64,000 nucleotides of DNA. Source: an uncultured Lachnospiraceae bacterium. GTDB taxonomy: Bacteria; Bacillota; Clostridia; Lachnospirales; Lachnospiraceae. The stretch is taken from NCBI GenBank assembly GCA_910584585.1, contig CAJUBP010000017.1, positions 1 through 64,000 of the forward strand, given 5' to 3'. The translations under genes were made by a program, and so were the position numbers. The notes under the pieces were generated by a model. That model made no database searches and was not told the origin of the DNA. It was given only the letters and a program-made list of their open reading frames with translations. Below are positions 7,814 to 16,497 of this stretch, piece after piece. Position 1 is the first letter of the stretch, and each line of letters opens with the position of its first letter.

Positions 7814-10800
7814 ATGCAGTGGAAAAGAGCAGCCGGCGTTGTGCTGGCAATTTTGTTCGCAGTGTCATCTGCAGCCGGCAGTTTTACGGGTCAGGTATCT
7901 GCCTCCCAGTTGGAAGATGAGGGCAGAGCAGCGGATGCAGGGGGGAATGGAGGATATTATTACAGCCAGCTTCCAGATGAGGCAAAAGGGTTTTACGATG
8001 CGATGTGTCAGATGTATACACAGGGAATATTCAAAACAGGAACTGGGGATTATGATCTTGTGGCCAACGGGCATCTGAACCAGTCACAGCTGGATGGCTA
8101 TGCCAACGGCAATATGACATTGCTCACGGATATGGGGGCGGCAAGAGACGCCTTTTACGCGGATTATCCGGAGATTTTTTATGTGGATTTTTCGTATCTG
8201 ACCCTGCGGGTAACGAAAAAAGGCTCAGAGTACTGCGCCTATCTTGGACCTGGCAGAAGCGATAATTATTTTGTAAAAGGATTTACAAGTCAGGAAGAAG
8301 TGGAAGCGGCGATTGCGGAATATGAAGCAAGAATCCAGGAACTTACGGCAGGCGCCAACAGCCTTCCGGCAGAAGAGGGAAAAGATCCTGAAACGCAGAA
8401 GGTTACCTATATTCATGATGAACTGATACAGCACACATCTTACCGGATGGAAAATACCTGTCAGAAAGAAAATGTGGGGCATATCCGAACCTCATACGGC
8501 GCCTGGATCAAAGGGGAAAGCCTGTGCGAGGGATATGCCAGAGCGGCGAAAGCAGCGTTGGATCGGCTGGGGATTCCGTGCATTCTTGTGCAGGGAGGAT
8601 TTCGGCGCACATCAGATAAAACGGAACCCCATATGTGGAATTATGTGCAGCTGAACGGCGTCTGGTATGGATTGGACGCCACGGCGGACGATCCCATATC
8701 TTCGCTTCCAGGCGAAGGGGGCGTAGACGGCTTTGAGCGATCCGATTATCTTTTGGCGGGGAATGATACCATGAGCCGAAGGCATGTTCCGGACGGCGTG
8801 ATGTCAGAAGCCAATTTTGAGTTCCAATACCCGGAACTTGAGGGAGCGGACAGGATGTTTCAGGAAGTGGCCAATACAAATGGTTTGGTCGTTACATACA
8901 ATCCTGACGCTGTGGACGGTGAAGTGAAAACCGGAGTGTATAAAGTAAGCTACAAGGGCATGGGCGCGGCAAAATCAATAGAAAACGGAAAATATTTTCT
9001 GATGCGCACTACGAAGTATTACCCAGAGACAAACCGTTGGGAATACGGGCAATGGGGCTATCTGCTGCCGGATGTATATGAGTTTGAGGATACGGATACG
9101 GAGGCCACGATTCTCCTTGCAAGCGCGGAGTATACAGAGTTTGCGGTTACCAGCGAGGATCCGGGGGATTATAAGGAGAATAGCGTAGAAGGACTGAAAA
9201 GGCTGACATTTCGGGGAGATCCGCTGCTGTTTGACGCGTCTACAGGAGAACTGTTTAATCCCAGCGGAACTTATACGCCGCCGCCGTATGTAAAGAAGGC
9301 GTCGCCTTCCCTGACTTCCAGGATAATTATTGGGAAAACCCATCATGTGGCAGTGGAATTTGATGAAACTCTCAAGCTGGCGGAGGGCGCTCAGGAGGCT
9401 GGAGTGGATGTTTCTGTTTTAGAGGAAAATACCACTGCGCTGGAGTATTGCAAGATTGAGAATTTCAAGTGGGACGGCGACAAAACCATCAGTTTTGATT
9501 TTACGCCCAGCGAAATGTGGCTGGATGAAAAGGTGAATTATGTATTCGGCGTAACCGGACTGGTGGGCGTGGACAGCAAAAAGGTTCCGAAAAGCTTCAG
9601 TTATACTGCCTCCAGGAAAACGGCAATCTGCGCGTTCCGTTCTCAGGGGTATTATTTAAATTATTTTGGAAGACCACAGTTGTTGGAAAATTCGGATCTC
9701 TCCAAGAAGGATTTCCAGGAGTGGAAGACAGACGACAATGCCGCTGTAACGCCTCAGATGCTGACAGGGCTTACTCTTGTAGCGACATCCACTTCCAATG
9801 CGGAGACGGATATTATCAATCACAAGCTGGAAAGTGAACTGGGAGGAAAGATCAAGAGCAGCGAAACATATAACATAGATCTTCTGACCTGCAATAAGAA
9901 TGTTTTAACGGTGGGTTCTTCCGTCCGTCTGTCTATTGGATTTCCCAAAGGTTATGGGCCGGATGATGAGGGAGTTACTTTTAAGGCATACCATTTTAAG
10001 CGGGATAAAAATGGGGTGATTCAGGGGTTGGAGGAAGTTCCTTTAGTGGTGACAAGATACGGGCTTGTGATTTTATGCAAATCTTTCAGCCCCTTCGCGG
10101 TTGTGGCGGTGGAGGATGACGGAACAACCCCCAAAACATCAAAATCCATGATTCTGTCAGCCGCTCCGGGCGGACAGATTACCGGAGACGCCGACGAAGG
10201 CATCCTGACGCTGGCTCAGGGGGAAGTCCGGGAACTGCAGATTCAGGCAGATGAGGGATATGTGATAGATGCTGTGGTGTCAGGCGGAAAATACCAGGAG
10301 ATTACAAACAGCAAATCCATGACCATAAAGGCCGATTATCAGTCTTTGCGGGACGGAGATATTATTGAGGCCCAGTTTGTGGCTGAGTCTGTCAGCCAAA
10401 AGGAAGCGGAACGGGGAGAAACCTTGGTTCTGCCGGCTCCGCTTCCTGCGCAGGTAAGTCTCAAAACAGACAGCATAAGCGCGGAAGAGAAAAAGGGATT
10501 TGAGATCACTTCGGAGATTACAGCGCCGGAAGGTCTGGATTATACCTGTCAGTGGTATAAGGACGGGGAGCCGCTGGAAGGGCAGACCAGAAAGAGCCTG
10601 ACAGTTTCGGCTGCCGCGAAGCAGGACGAGGGCGATTATACGCTGGCGGTAACCACAAGATCCGGCGCGGCAGGCACAGAAGCCTGGAGCGGCGTCTGCA
10701 AGGTAACTGTCACGCCGGCGCCGGGAGACGGAGGTTCCCAGATTACGCCGACGCCGGGAGACGGAAGTTCCCAGATTACGCCGGCGCCGGAGGAACCGGA

Positions 10801-11035
10801 GAAAAAAGAAGAGCCGGCGGAAAAGAAGCCGAATCTAAAGAAAGTATCCGGCGTAACCATCTCTTCTGAAAAAACAGATCGGGTGAAATTAAAGTGGAAA
10901 AAGGTAACAGGAGCAGGCGGCTATCAGGTGCTCCGCTATAATGCTTCCAAAAAGAAATTTGTAAAGGCCGCCAATGTGACGAAAACTGCTTACACCGATA
11001 AGAAGAGAACAGGGGGGCAAGGCCTATCGGTATAA
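7814..11035 (+). CDS. Secreted transglutaminase-fold surface protein (frameshifted at C-terminus)
   Basis: A large exported protein. A signal peptide (1-30, cut near QVSA) is followed by a transglutaminase-like domain (about 190-300) with a visible triad: Cys238 in GESLCEGYA, His273 in EPHMWNYV and Asp288 in YGLDATADD. Such domains in extracellular Firmicute proteins are papain-fold hydrolases or cross-linkers of cell-wall material. Later come beta-rich regions, an Ig-like domain near 890-960 (CQWYKDGEPLEGQ, DEGDYTLAV), a Pro/Thr-rich linker with two PTPGDGSSQIT-type repeats, and a fibronectin-III-like repeat ending the frame. The frame closes at 11033-11035 just after a run of six G at 11012-11017. 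Reading with one G fewer continues the repeat without a gap into the next entry, so the intact protein would be about 1217 residues. Confidence 0.88.
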   Translation: MQWKRAAGVVLAILFAVSSAAGSFTGQVSASQLEDEGRAADAGGNGGYYYSQLPDEAKGFYDAMCQMYTQGIFKTGTGDYDLVANGHLNQSQLDGYANGNMTLLTDMGAARDAFYADYPEIFYVDFSYLTLRVTKKGSEYCAYLGPGRSDNYFVKGFTSQEEVEAAIAEYEARIQELTAGANSLPAEEGKDPETQKVTYIHDELIQHTSYRMENTCQKENVGHIRTSYGAWIKGESLCEGYARAAKAALDRLGIPCILVQGGFRRTSDKTEPHMWNYVQLNGVWYGLDATADDPISSLPGEGGVDGFERSDYLLAGNDTMSRRHVPDGVMSEANFEFQYPELEGADRMFQEVANTNGLVVTYNPDAVDGEVKTGVYKVSYKGMGAAKSIENGKYFLMRTTKYYPETNRWEYGQWGYLLPDVYEFEDTDTEATILLASAEYTEFAVTSEDPGDYKENSVEGLKRLTFRGDPLLFDASTGELFNPSGTYTPPPYVKKASPSLTSRIIIGKTHHVAVEFDETLKLAEGAQEAGVDVSVLEENTTALEYCKIENFKWDGDKTISFDFTPSEMWLDEKVNYVFGVTGLVGVDSKKVPKSFSYTASRKTAICAFRSQGYYLNYFGRPQLLENSDLSKKDFQEWKTDDNAAVTPQMLTGLTLVATSTSNAETDIINHKLESELGGKIKSSETYNIDLLTCNKNVLTVGSSVRLSIGFPKGYGPDDEGVTFKAYHFKRDKNGVIQGLEEVPLVVTRYGLVILCKSFSPFAVVAVEDDGTTPKTSKSMILSAAPGGQITGDADEGILTLAQGEVRELQIQADEGYVIDAVVSGGKYQEITNSKSMTIKADYQSLRDGDIIEAQFVAESVSQKEAERGETLVLPAPLPAQVSLKTDSISAEEKKGFEITSEITAPEGLDYTCQWYKDGEPLEGQTRKSLTVSAAAKQDEGDYTLAVTTRSGAAGTEAWSGVCKVTVTPAPGDGGSQITPTPGDGSSQITPAPEEPEKKEEPAEKKPNLKKVSGVTISSEKTDRVKLKWKKVTGAGGYQVLRYNASKKKFVKAANVTKTAYTDKKRTGGQGLSV

Positions 11036-11468
11036 AATCAGGGCTTATAAAAAGGTAAACGGAAAGACATATTACGGGCCGCTGTCCAAGGAAGTTAAGA
11101 TTATTGTGAAGCCTAAGGCTCCTGCCGGAGTGTCAGCCGTGCGCCTGACAGACACTTCCGTCCAGATTTGCTTTAATCCGGTGAAAAACGCGACGTCATA
11201 CCGTATTTATGAGTATAAAAAGAGCACCGGAAAACAAGTGGCTTCTTTTAAGGTGACAGCGAAAAAACTGTACCAATATGATAAGAAAACAAAGAAATGG
11301 AAGTATTTGAGCAAGGTTCAAAGAGGAAAGAGCGGAAGATATATCTGTGAGCTGACAGGGTTAAGCGCAGAAAATAAAGATCTGAAGTTTCGGATTAAAA
11401 CCACGGTGTCCAAGAAAGGCTATAAAGTCCGCTACAGCGTGGGAAGCAAATTAGTGACAGTGGAATAA
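11018..11468 (+). pseudogene. Out-of-frame C-terminal part of the 7814 surface protein
   Basis: After the G6 tract the frame one base earlier reads KAYRYKIRAYKKVNGKTYYG and then a second fibronectin-III-like repeat (VSAVRLTDTSVQICFNPVKNATSYRIYEY), ending at 11468. This is the expected continuation of the 7814 gene: the pattern K-A-Y-R-Y-K-I-R-A-Y is the usual last strand of these repeats, and the preceding frame breaks within it. No start codon with a ribosome site serves this part alone. Possible explanations are a sequencing error, a true mutation, or slippage-mediated phase variation in the G tract. No sortase motif is visible at the end, so anchoring may be by the repeats themselves. Confidence 0.8.
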
Positions 11469-11498
11469 GCTGTAAATCATTTTGAGGGAGGAAGAGTT

Positions 11499-12026
11499 AT
11501 GGGCGTTGGAATGCCCCGCCGGCTTTATGCGCTGGGCTTTATGCTGATTGCTTATGTTTTATTCGCAGTTTTTGGAAATAATAAGCGGGAGGAAAAGAAT
11601 GTCCCGGTGGGGATGAAGCTTTTGACAAAACCCCCGATCCTGCGCTATGTCTTGTATGCCGGGGGATGCATGATGCTGATTTTTGCAGCGGTGATTATTG
11701 CTGTGGCATTTTTATATGGCGCAGAACTGGCTGTAGTTGTTGTGGCTGGCCTTATCTTTTCGGGAATTGGAGGATTGTTTTTCCTGTCTGGGCGTTACTG
11801 CTACGCAAGCCACATATTTTTCGGAGAAGAGAGGATTGTGATTGGCCGGTTCTTTGACAAACCGGATATTTTGACCTGGGATGAGATCGGCAAAGCAGAG
11901 ATACAGAAAAAACGGGTCAAACTATGGGACAAAAAGGGCAATAAGAAAATAGACGCCTATGCCGATATGGTTGGGTTTGAAGAATTTCAAAATCTTGTGA
12001 GAAATAAGTGTAAGGATCTGTTATAA
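11499..12026 (+). CDS. Membrane protein with C-terminal PH-like segment, unknown function
   Basis: This 175-residue protein has three hydrophobic helices (about 8-25, 52-72 and 76-98) and a cytoplasmic C-terminal part of about 70 residues (IFFGEERIVIGRFFDKPDILTWDEIGKAEI) resembling the beta-rich PH-like domains found in small bacterial membrane proteins. I do not recognise a named family. It starts at ATG 11499 behind GAGGGAGG, 30 bases after the end of the surface-protein gene, so co-transcription is likely. No catalytic motif is seen. Confidence 0.75.
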   Translation: MGVGMPRRLYALGFMLIAYVLFAVFGNNKREEKNVPVGMKLLTKPPILRYVLYAGGCMMLIFAAVIIAVAFLYGAELAVVVVAGLIFSGIGGLFFLSGRYCYASHIFFGEERIVIGRFFDKPDILTWDEIGKAEIQKKRVKLWDKKGNKKIDAYADMVGFEEFQNLVRNKCKDLL

Positions 12027-12119
12027 TAGTGGTGCCCGGCCCTTGGCTTATTTGCCGGCAGAGGAATCCAATCCTCTGCATGTTCCGGGAGAACTTTAGA
12101 TAAAGGAGAGATGAGAGTT

Positions 12120-13028
12120 ATGAAAATGTCGCAGCAGGAGTTGTGCAGCAGGATCCTTTCAGGGAGCCTAAAGCTGTACGGAGATCACATGGCCGGCGAA
12201 TGCCAGGGATTCTATATCATGGTGGAACCGGGAAACGGCCAGTATATAATAACGGTGGCCGCCCATCTGCCGGAAGCGGAAAATAATGACAGCGTGAAAG
12301 AATTTCTGAGAGAACAGCAGAGGGAAAAAGAGCAGATCAACGGATATCAGACGGAAAAATATATGGTAAAACTGTCTGTTTCCATTGAAAAAAAGGAAAA
12401 GGATATTCCCGGGGTTATAAACAGTGCAGTGGAACCTCTGATTGCGTATCTGTCTGCCAACCATTACATATCAGGCTGCCGGAATTGCGGGAAACCGGTT
12501 TCTCTGGCCAACCGGCAGAAACAGAATGACGGTTACTGCTATCTGTGCAGCGAATGTGCCGCTGCCGGAGTTCAGGAACCGGTGCAGCAGGGAGGCGGCA
12601 ACGGGTTTTTCTCAGAGATATCCCAGGAAAAGAGCAGCCCGGTGCCGGGATTTATCGGCGCTCTGCTGGGTTCTCTTTTGGGCGGCGCGCTGTGGGTCTT
12701 GTTTTTCCGGCTGGGGATCATTGCGGGACTTGCAGGCGCAGTGGCTGCCATCTGTGCCGCCTGGGGCTATAAAAAGCTGGGAAAATGCATGGATCGCAAA
12801 GGAATGGTAATCACTCTGCTTGTGACGGCGTTTACCATTTACCTGGCCAACCGGATTGCCTGGTCCTGGGAGATTTACGAGGTCATGCAGGAGAATGGAT
12901 TCGGATTTGCGGACATATTTGTGGAGCTGGATGATTTTCTGGCATTTTCCGGAAGCTGGCAGTACTACAGAACGCTGCTGGTAGGCTATGTGCTGACGGT
13001 AATTTGCATGTTCCGGACGAAAAGATAA
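12120..13028 (+). CDS. Zinc-ribbon membrane protein, unknown function
   Basis: This protein has about 302 residues. The N-terminal part (1-115) is soluble and mixed alpha/beta. A zinc ribbon follows (CRNCGKP ... CYLCSEC, about 121-145), then a linker and four membrane helices (roughly 178-290). A zinc-binding module in front of a helical bundle is seen in many uncharacterised Firmicute membrane proteins, and no specific function follows. AAGGAGAG ends one base before an ATG at 12111, which is too close, so I favour ATG 12120 or 12126. A hairpin at 12058-12079 (GCAGAGGA/TCCTCTGC) precedes the gene. The repeat end at 13028-13049 touches its stop codon. Confidence 0.7.
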   Translation: MKMSQQELCSRILSGSLKLYGDHMAGECQGFYIMVEPGNGQYIITVAAHLPEAENNDSVKEFLREQQREKEQINGYQTEKYMVKLSVSIEKKEKDIPGVINSAVEPLIAYLSANHYISGCRNCGKPVSLANRQKQNDGYCYLCSECAAAGVQEPVQQGGGNGFFSEISQEKSSPVPGFIGALLGSLLGGALWVLFFRLGIIAGLAGAVAAICAAWGYKKLGKCMDRKGMVITLLVTAFTIYLANRIAWSWEIYEVMQENGFGFADIFVELDDFLAFSGSWQYYRTLLVGYVLTVICMFRTKR

Positions 13029-13049
13029 GTAGAACGTGTCTTAAAATTC
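13028..13049 (+). repeat. Diverged end of palindromic MITE-like element
   Basis: The segment reads AACGTGTCTTAAAATTC and matches the left terminal repeat of the element at 58516-58681 with one change in its first bases. No opposite end is visible before the next gene, so this appears to be a solo or decayed end. Confidence 0.5.
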
Positions 13050-13112
13050 ACATCAGAAAAAAGCCCGTTGGCGATATGTTTCTGCTGAAATTGAAACAGA
13101 ATTCCGATATGT

Positions 13113-13140
13113 TACTATGAAAGCTAAAGCTTTCACAGTA
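13113..13140 (+). promoter_or_regulatory. 28-bp near-perfect palindrome upstream of LytTR regulator
   Basis: TGAAAGCT at 13118-13125 and AGCTTTCA at 13128-13135 flank AA. Pairing extends to TACT and AGTA outside one mismatch. It lies 81 bases before the regulator start. It could be an operator or the stem of a terminator for the gene ending at 13028, but no T-run follows. Confidence 0.45.
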
Positions 13141-13220
13141 TGGATGGCCATGCGGCCCGCCGGACGGCAGGCTGTGCATGATGAGGGTTTACTATACCAT
13201 AGTTTCCAGGAGGTGAAAGC

Positions 13221-13940
13221 GTGCAGATTGGCGTATGCGACGACCAGAAGGAAATACGGGAGATGATCATGGATAAAGTAAGGCGTTGTTATCCAACAGA
13301 AGGCATAACTGCCTATGGTTCAGGCCGGGAATTGCTGGATGCGCGTCATCTTCCGGATATTCTGTTTCTTGATATACAGATGCCGGAGCCGGACGGAATG
13401 GAGACAGCCAGAGAGCTCCGCAAACGGGATGGGCAGATGATAATCATTTTTGTAACGGTAACGGAGGATTATGTATTTCAGGCCTTTGATGTGGGCGCGT
13501 TCCATTATCTTGTCAAGCCCCTGGAGGATGAGAAGTTTGGGGAAGTTCTTGAGAAGGCCGTCAGCCAGTATAAGGAGAGAGCCTTAGAGGGTATGGGCGC
13601 GAGAAGAGAAAGGCCCAGTCTGATGATCACGTCAAAAGGGGAACATATCACGGTTCCTTTTGAGGATATTGTATATGCGGAAGTGTTCAACCGGAAAATT
13701 ATTCTCCACACGATGGATGCGGATATAGAATATTATGGGAAAATGAAAGAACTGGAGAAAAGGGCCGGGGAAGATTTCTACCGCTCCCATAGGGCATATC
13801 TGGTTAATTTCAATTTTGTCCGGAGATATAACGCCGCTGTGATTTATTTAAAAAAGGGCCAGGCTCTTGTGGCGAAACAGAATTATCAGGATTTTGTCAA
13901 ATGCTATTTGAGATTTAATCAGAGAAAAGGAAAGGGATAA
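13221..13940 (+). CDS. LytTR-family response regulator
   Basis: This 239-residue two-component regulator has a receiver (1-120) with acidic pair CDDQ, phospho-acceptor Asp51 in ILFLDIQMPEPDG, a switch threonine region FVTVTEDYVF and lysine in YLVKPLEDEKF. The C-terminal LytTR domain (about 140-238) shows IVYAEVFNRKIILH and FYRSHRAYLVNFNFV. The start is GTG 13221 behind AGGAGGTG. The compact receiver makes it a useful reference for the longer paralogue at 778. The partner kinase gene begins three bases after its stop. LytTR regulators bind pairs of short direct repeats, which I could not locate with confidence. Confidence 0.93.
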   Translation: MQIGVCDDQKEIREMIMDKVRRCYPTEGITAYGSGRELLDARHLPDILFLDIQMPEPDGMETARELRKRDGQMIIIFVTVTEDYVFQAFDVGAFHYLVKPLEDEKFGEVLEKAVSQYKERALEGMGARRERPSLMITSKGEHITVPFEDIVYAEVFNRKIILHTMDADIEYYGKMKELEKRAGEDFYRSHRAYLVNFNFVRRYNAAVIYLKKGQALVAKQNYQDFVKCYLRFNQRKGKG

Positions 13941-13943
13941 GAG

Positions 13944-15470
13944 ATGGCCCAGGCGGATATCACCGGAATCGAAAAGGCGATACATTATCTGATGCCCATT
14001 GCAAGGGGCGCTTTAAGGGGATATTGCTTTTATCGGTTTGCAAAGCCTTTTATGGGGCGGCCCTGTGTGCCGTCCGGGGGTTTGAGGGAAAAAGCAGGCG
14101 CAGCGGAAGTAGGCGACAGTGGCGCGCACCTGTCTCTGTCCGGGATTTTCAGGAAAAGGGCAGAAGCGGCGCGCTTGTCTCTGTCCGGGATTCTCAGAGA
14201 AAAAGGGGCCGCTTTGGGTGGACTGGCGTATTTTCTGGTTATTCTTCTGCTGTATACCAAACAGCTTTCCATGGATGCTTACGTGGTTTACGGTATGGGA
14301 AGCCTGGCTATGCTGTTGGTAATCTGCCGGGCGGACAAGAGAAATTACAGGCAGAAAATATTTTTGGGGCTGACCTTTTTTTCCCTGAATTGGTTGGCAG
14401 CGGCCATTGCGGAAATCCTGTATGATTTTCTCTATGACGCGGCGGCAAGTATGGATTATATGCAGAATCATCCGGAATTGTCGCCGGTTTTGTATCTGAC
14501 GATGTGCGTCTGTGATTTAGCTCTGGAACTTCTGTTTACGGCCGCCGGACTTTGGCAGGTGGCGCGGGTTTACGGCAATAAGAGCGAGGAACTGGGGCAA
14601 AGAGAATTGCTGATGCTGACGCTTCCTTCTCTTATGGGGCTCATAGGATATGAAATTATGCGGTATTACCGTGTGTTTTATGTTTTGAAAACAGGAGAGA
14701 TGGAGAAAACCTATGACCGGCTGACGCTGCTGTTTTGCGGCGTGTCTTCTCTGACGGTGATTGCGGTTATTATGCTCTATCAGGGAATTCGGGCAAAACA
14801 GGAGGAGCGGCAGCAGGCAGAATTCCTTGCCGCGCAGATAGATAACATTCGGCGGCATATGGATCAGGTGGAAAGCCTGTACCAGAATATCCGAAGCATC
14901 CGGCACGATATGACCAATCATGTTCTTACTTTAGAACGGCTGTACGAAGAGAGGCAGACAGAAGAGGCGGAGGCGTACAATAAGGCTCTCAAGAAGGAGC
15001 TTGCCCAAATGAAAGGCAAAATAGAAACCGGGAATCCGGTAACCAATGTGATTCTCCAGGAATTTGCCAGGGAGGCAAAGAAGCGGGGGATTTCTTTTTA
15101 TTCGGAATTTTATTATCCCACGGGAACGGCGATTGATGCCTTTGACCTTAGCGTGATTTTAAATAACGCTTTGCAGAACGCGGTGGACAATGCAGAAAAT
15201 GGAGCAGATAGTGAAGGTAAGGAAAAGCGGATCTCCGTTATTTCTTACCGGAGAAATAATGCCTATATCATAGAAGTACGCAACAGTTTTTCCGGGGAAT
15301 TGAAATGGAATCCCGAAAGCGGCCTTCCGATTACCTTCAAAGGCCAGGGAAAGGGGCATGGATACGGGCTGCCCAATATTCGGCGGGTGGCCAGTCATTA
15401 CTCCGGTGATCTGGATATTACGGTAAGCAACGGTGAGTTCTGTCTCGGCATTCTTTTGATGACAGAGTGA
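13944..15470 (+). CDS. GHKL-type sensor histidine kinase
   Basis: This is a 508-residue kinase partner of the preceding regulator. The membrane part (about 90-290) has roughly six helices. The dimerisation region carries IRSIRHDMTNHVLTLERL (His within HDxxNH), and the ATPase domain carries the N-box LNNALQNAVDNAEN and GYGLPNIRRVASHY. An unusual stretch at about residues 45-90 contains two 15-residue tandem repeats (LSLSGIFRKRAEAAR, LSLSGILREKGAALG), encoded by a 45-bp DNA repeat at 14131 and 14176, plus a weaker earlier copy (SGGLREKAGAAE). These sit between the start and the first clear membrane helix and are probably cytosolic. The ligand is unknown, and no AgrD-like peptide gene was found beside it. 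Confidence 0.88.
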   Translation: MAQADITGIEKAIHYLMPIARGALRGYCFYRFAKPFMGRPCVPSGGLREKAGAAEVGDSGAHLSLSGIFRKRAEAARLSLSGILREKGAALGGLAYFLVILLLYTKQLSMDAYVVYGMGSLAMLLVICRADKRNYRQKIFLGLTFFSLNWLAAAIAEILYDFLYDAAASMDYMQNHPELSPVLYLTMCVCDLALELLFTAAGLWQVARVYGNKSEELGQRELLMLTLPSLMGLIGYEIMRYYRVFYVLKTGEMEKTYDRLTLLFCGVSSLTVIAVIMLYQGIRAKQEERQQAEFLAAQIDNIRRHMDQVESLYQNIRSIRHDMTNHVLTLERLYEERQTEEAEAYNKALKKELAQMKGKIETGNPVTNVILQEFAREAKKRGISFYSEFYYPTGTAIDAFDLSVILNNALQNAVDNAENGADSEGKEKRISVISYRRNNAYIIEVRNSFSGELKWNPESGLPITFKGQGKGHGYGLPNIRRVASHYSGDLDITVSNGEFCLGILLMTE

Positions 15471-15490
15471 TAAATGCTGCTGTACGGATG

Positions 15491-15570
15491 GTTTGCCGGA
15501 ACGTTGCCCAGTTTGTGTGCCAAAGGGCTATCCTGCCTTTTCGTCCGTATCCCAATATGTAACGCTTTTA
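15491..15570 (+). repeat. Degenerate partial copy of structured repeat family
   Basis: GTTTGCCGGAACGTTGCCC and the following AAAGGGCTATCC and CGTCCGTATCCCAATATG segments align with the right half of the repeats at 52507-52686 and 53056-53235. The left half and the pairing stem are absent. It occupies the gap between the kinase gene and cwlD. Confidence 0.55.
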
Positions 15571-15648
15571 GCATCATAAAAAGAAAAAAGAATACTTTTC
15601 CCGTTTTTATCATAAATAGTAACAAGGAAGATAAGCTGGGAGCAGCGG

Positions 15649-16473
15649 ATGAAAAAAAGAATTGAAGTGATTATGGCAGTGGTGCTGTTGGTGGGAGCCT
15701 ATTTTTTTGCAAGGGAAGGGGCCCATATGGTGGAAAATATGCGGGCGCAGAAAGGGGAAATCTGTATCGTTGTGGACGCCGGACACGGAGGCGACGATCC
15801 GGGAAAAATCGGCATCAACAAGGAAAAAGAGAAGGACATCAACCTGAAAATTGCCAGGAAACTTCAGAAGCTGCTGGAAAAAGAAGGCATTAAAATTGTT
15901 ATGACCCGGACTGATGAAGGCGGGCTCTATCAACAGTCCTCCAACAATAAGAAAGTGGAAGATATGCGCAAACGCTGTGAAATCATAACGGAAGCCAAAC
16001 CGGTATTTACAGTGAGCATCCATCAGAACAGTTATCCGGAAGGATCGGTGAAGGGGGCGCAGGTCTTCTATTACGGTCAGTCCCAGGAGGGGAAAAAACT
16101 GGCGGAGGCGCTGCAAAAGGCTATGGTGGCCCAGTTAGATCCCCAGAATCACCGGCAGGCCAAGGCCAATGAGAGCTATTTCCTGCTGAAAAAGACGCCC
16201 AGCCCTACGGTTATTGTGGAGTGCGGATTTCTGAGCAATTCCCAGGAAGCGGCCCTTCTGGCCACCGAGGAATATCAGGATAAAGTGGCAAAAGCGGTGA
16301 AAGACGGGATTCTGGAATATCTGGGCCGGGACACAGGTGCAGCGGATCCGTCAGAGAAACAGACAGAAAATCAGTCTGAATCGTCAGGAAAGCAAGAGGA
16401 AAGCCAGTCTGAATCGTCAGGGAAGCAAGAGGAAAGTCAGTCTGAATCGTCAAAGAAACAGGCGGGAGATTAA
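15649..16473 (+). CDS. cwlD: N-acetylmuramoyl-L-alanine amidase, CwlD-like
   Basis: This is a zinc amidase of the Amidase_3 family that cleaves the bond between muramic acid and L-alanine. In spore formers CwlD helps make muramic-delta-lactam in the spore cortex. Residues 8-24 form an N-terminal signal anchor. The domain starts IVVDAGHGGDDPG (zinc His), with Glu in KEKEKDIN, His in FTVSIHQNSYP and catalytic Glu in VIVECGFLSN. Length without the tail (about 235) fits CwlD. An unusual tail of three near-identical ten-residue units (ESQSESSGKQ type) adds about 40 polar residues. The gene is convergent with the PHP gene 25 bases away and no terminator is obvious between them. Confidence 0.88.
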   Translation: MKKRIEVIMAVVLLVGAYFFAREGAHMVENMRAQKGEICIVVDAGHGGDDPGKIGINKEKEKDINLKIARKLQKLLEKEGIKIVMTRTDEGGLYQQSSNNKKVEDMRKRCEIITEAKPVFTVSIHQNSYPEGSVKGAQVFYYGQSQEGKKLAEALQKAMVAQLDPQNHRQAKANESYFLLKKTPSPTVIVECGFLSNSQEAALLATEEYQDKVAKAVKDGILEYLGRDTGAADPSEKQTENQSESSGKQEESQSESSGKQEESQSESSKKQAGD

Positions 16474-16497
16474 GAGTACATGGCAGGAGGCAGGGAC

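Noticed and set aside
15474..15665. 63-codon plus-strand frame starting MLLYGWFAGTLPSLCAKG, considered as an AgrD-like signal peptide
   Set aside because: The first half is made of the dispersed repeat (15491-15570), it overlaps the cwlD start, and it lacks the charged C-terminal motif of AgrD peptides.
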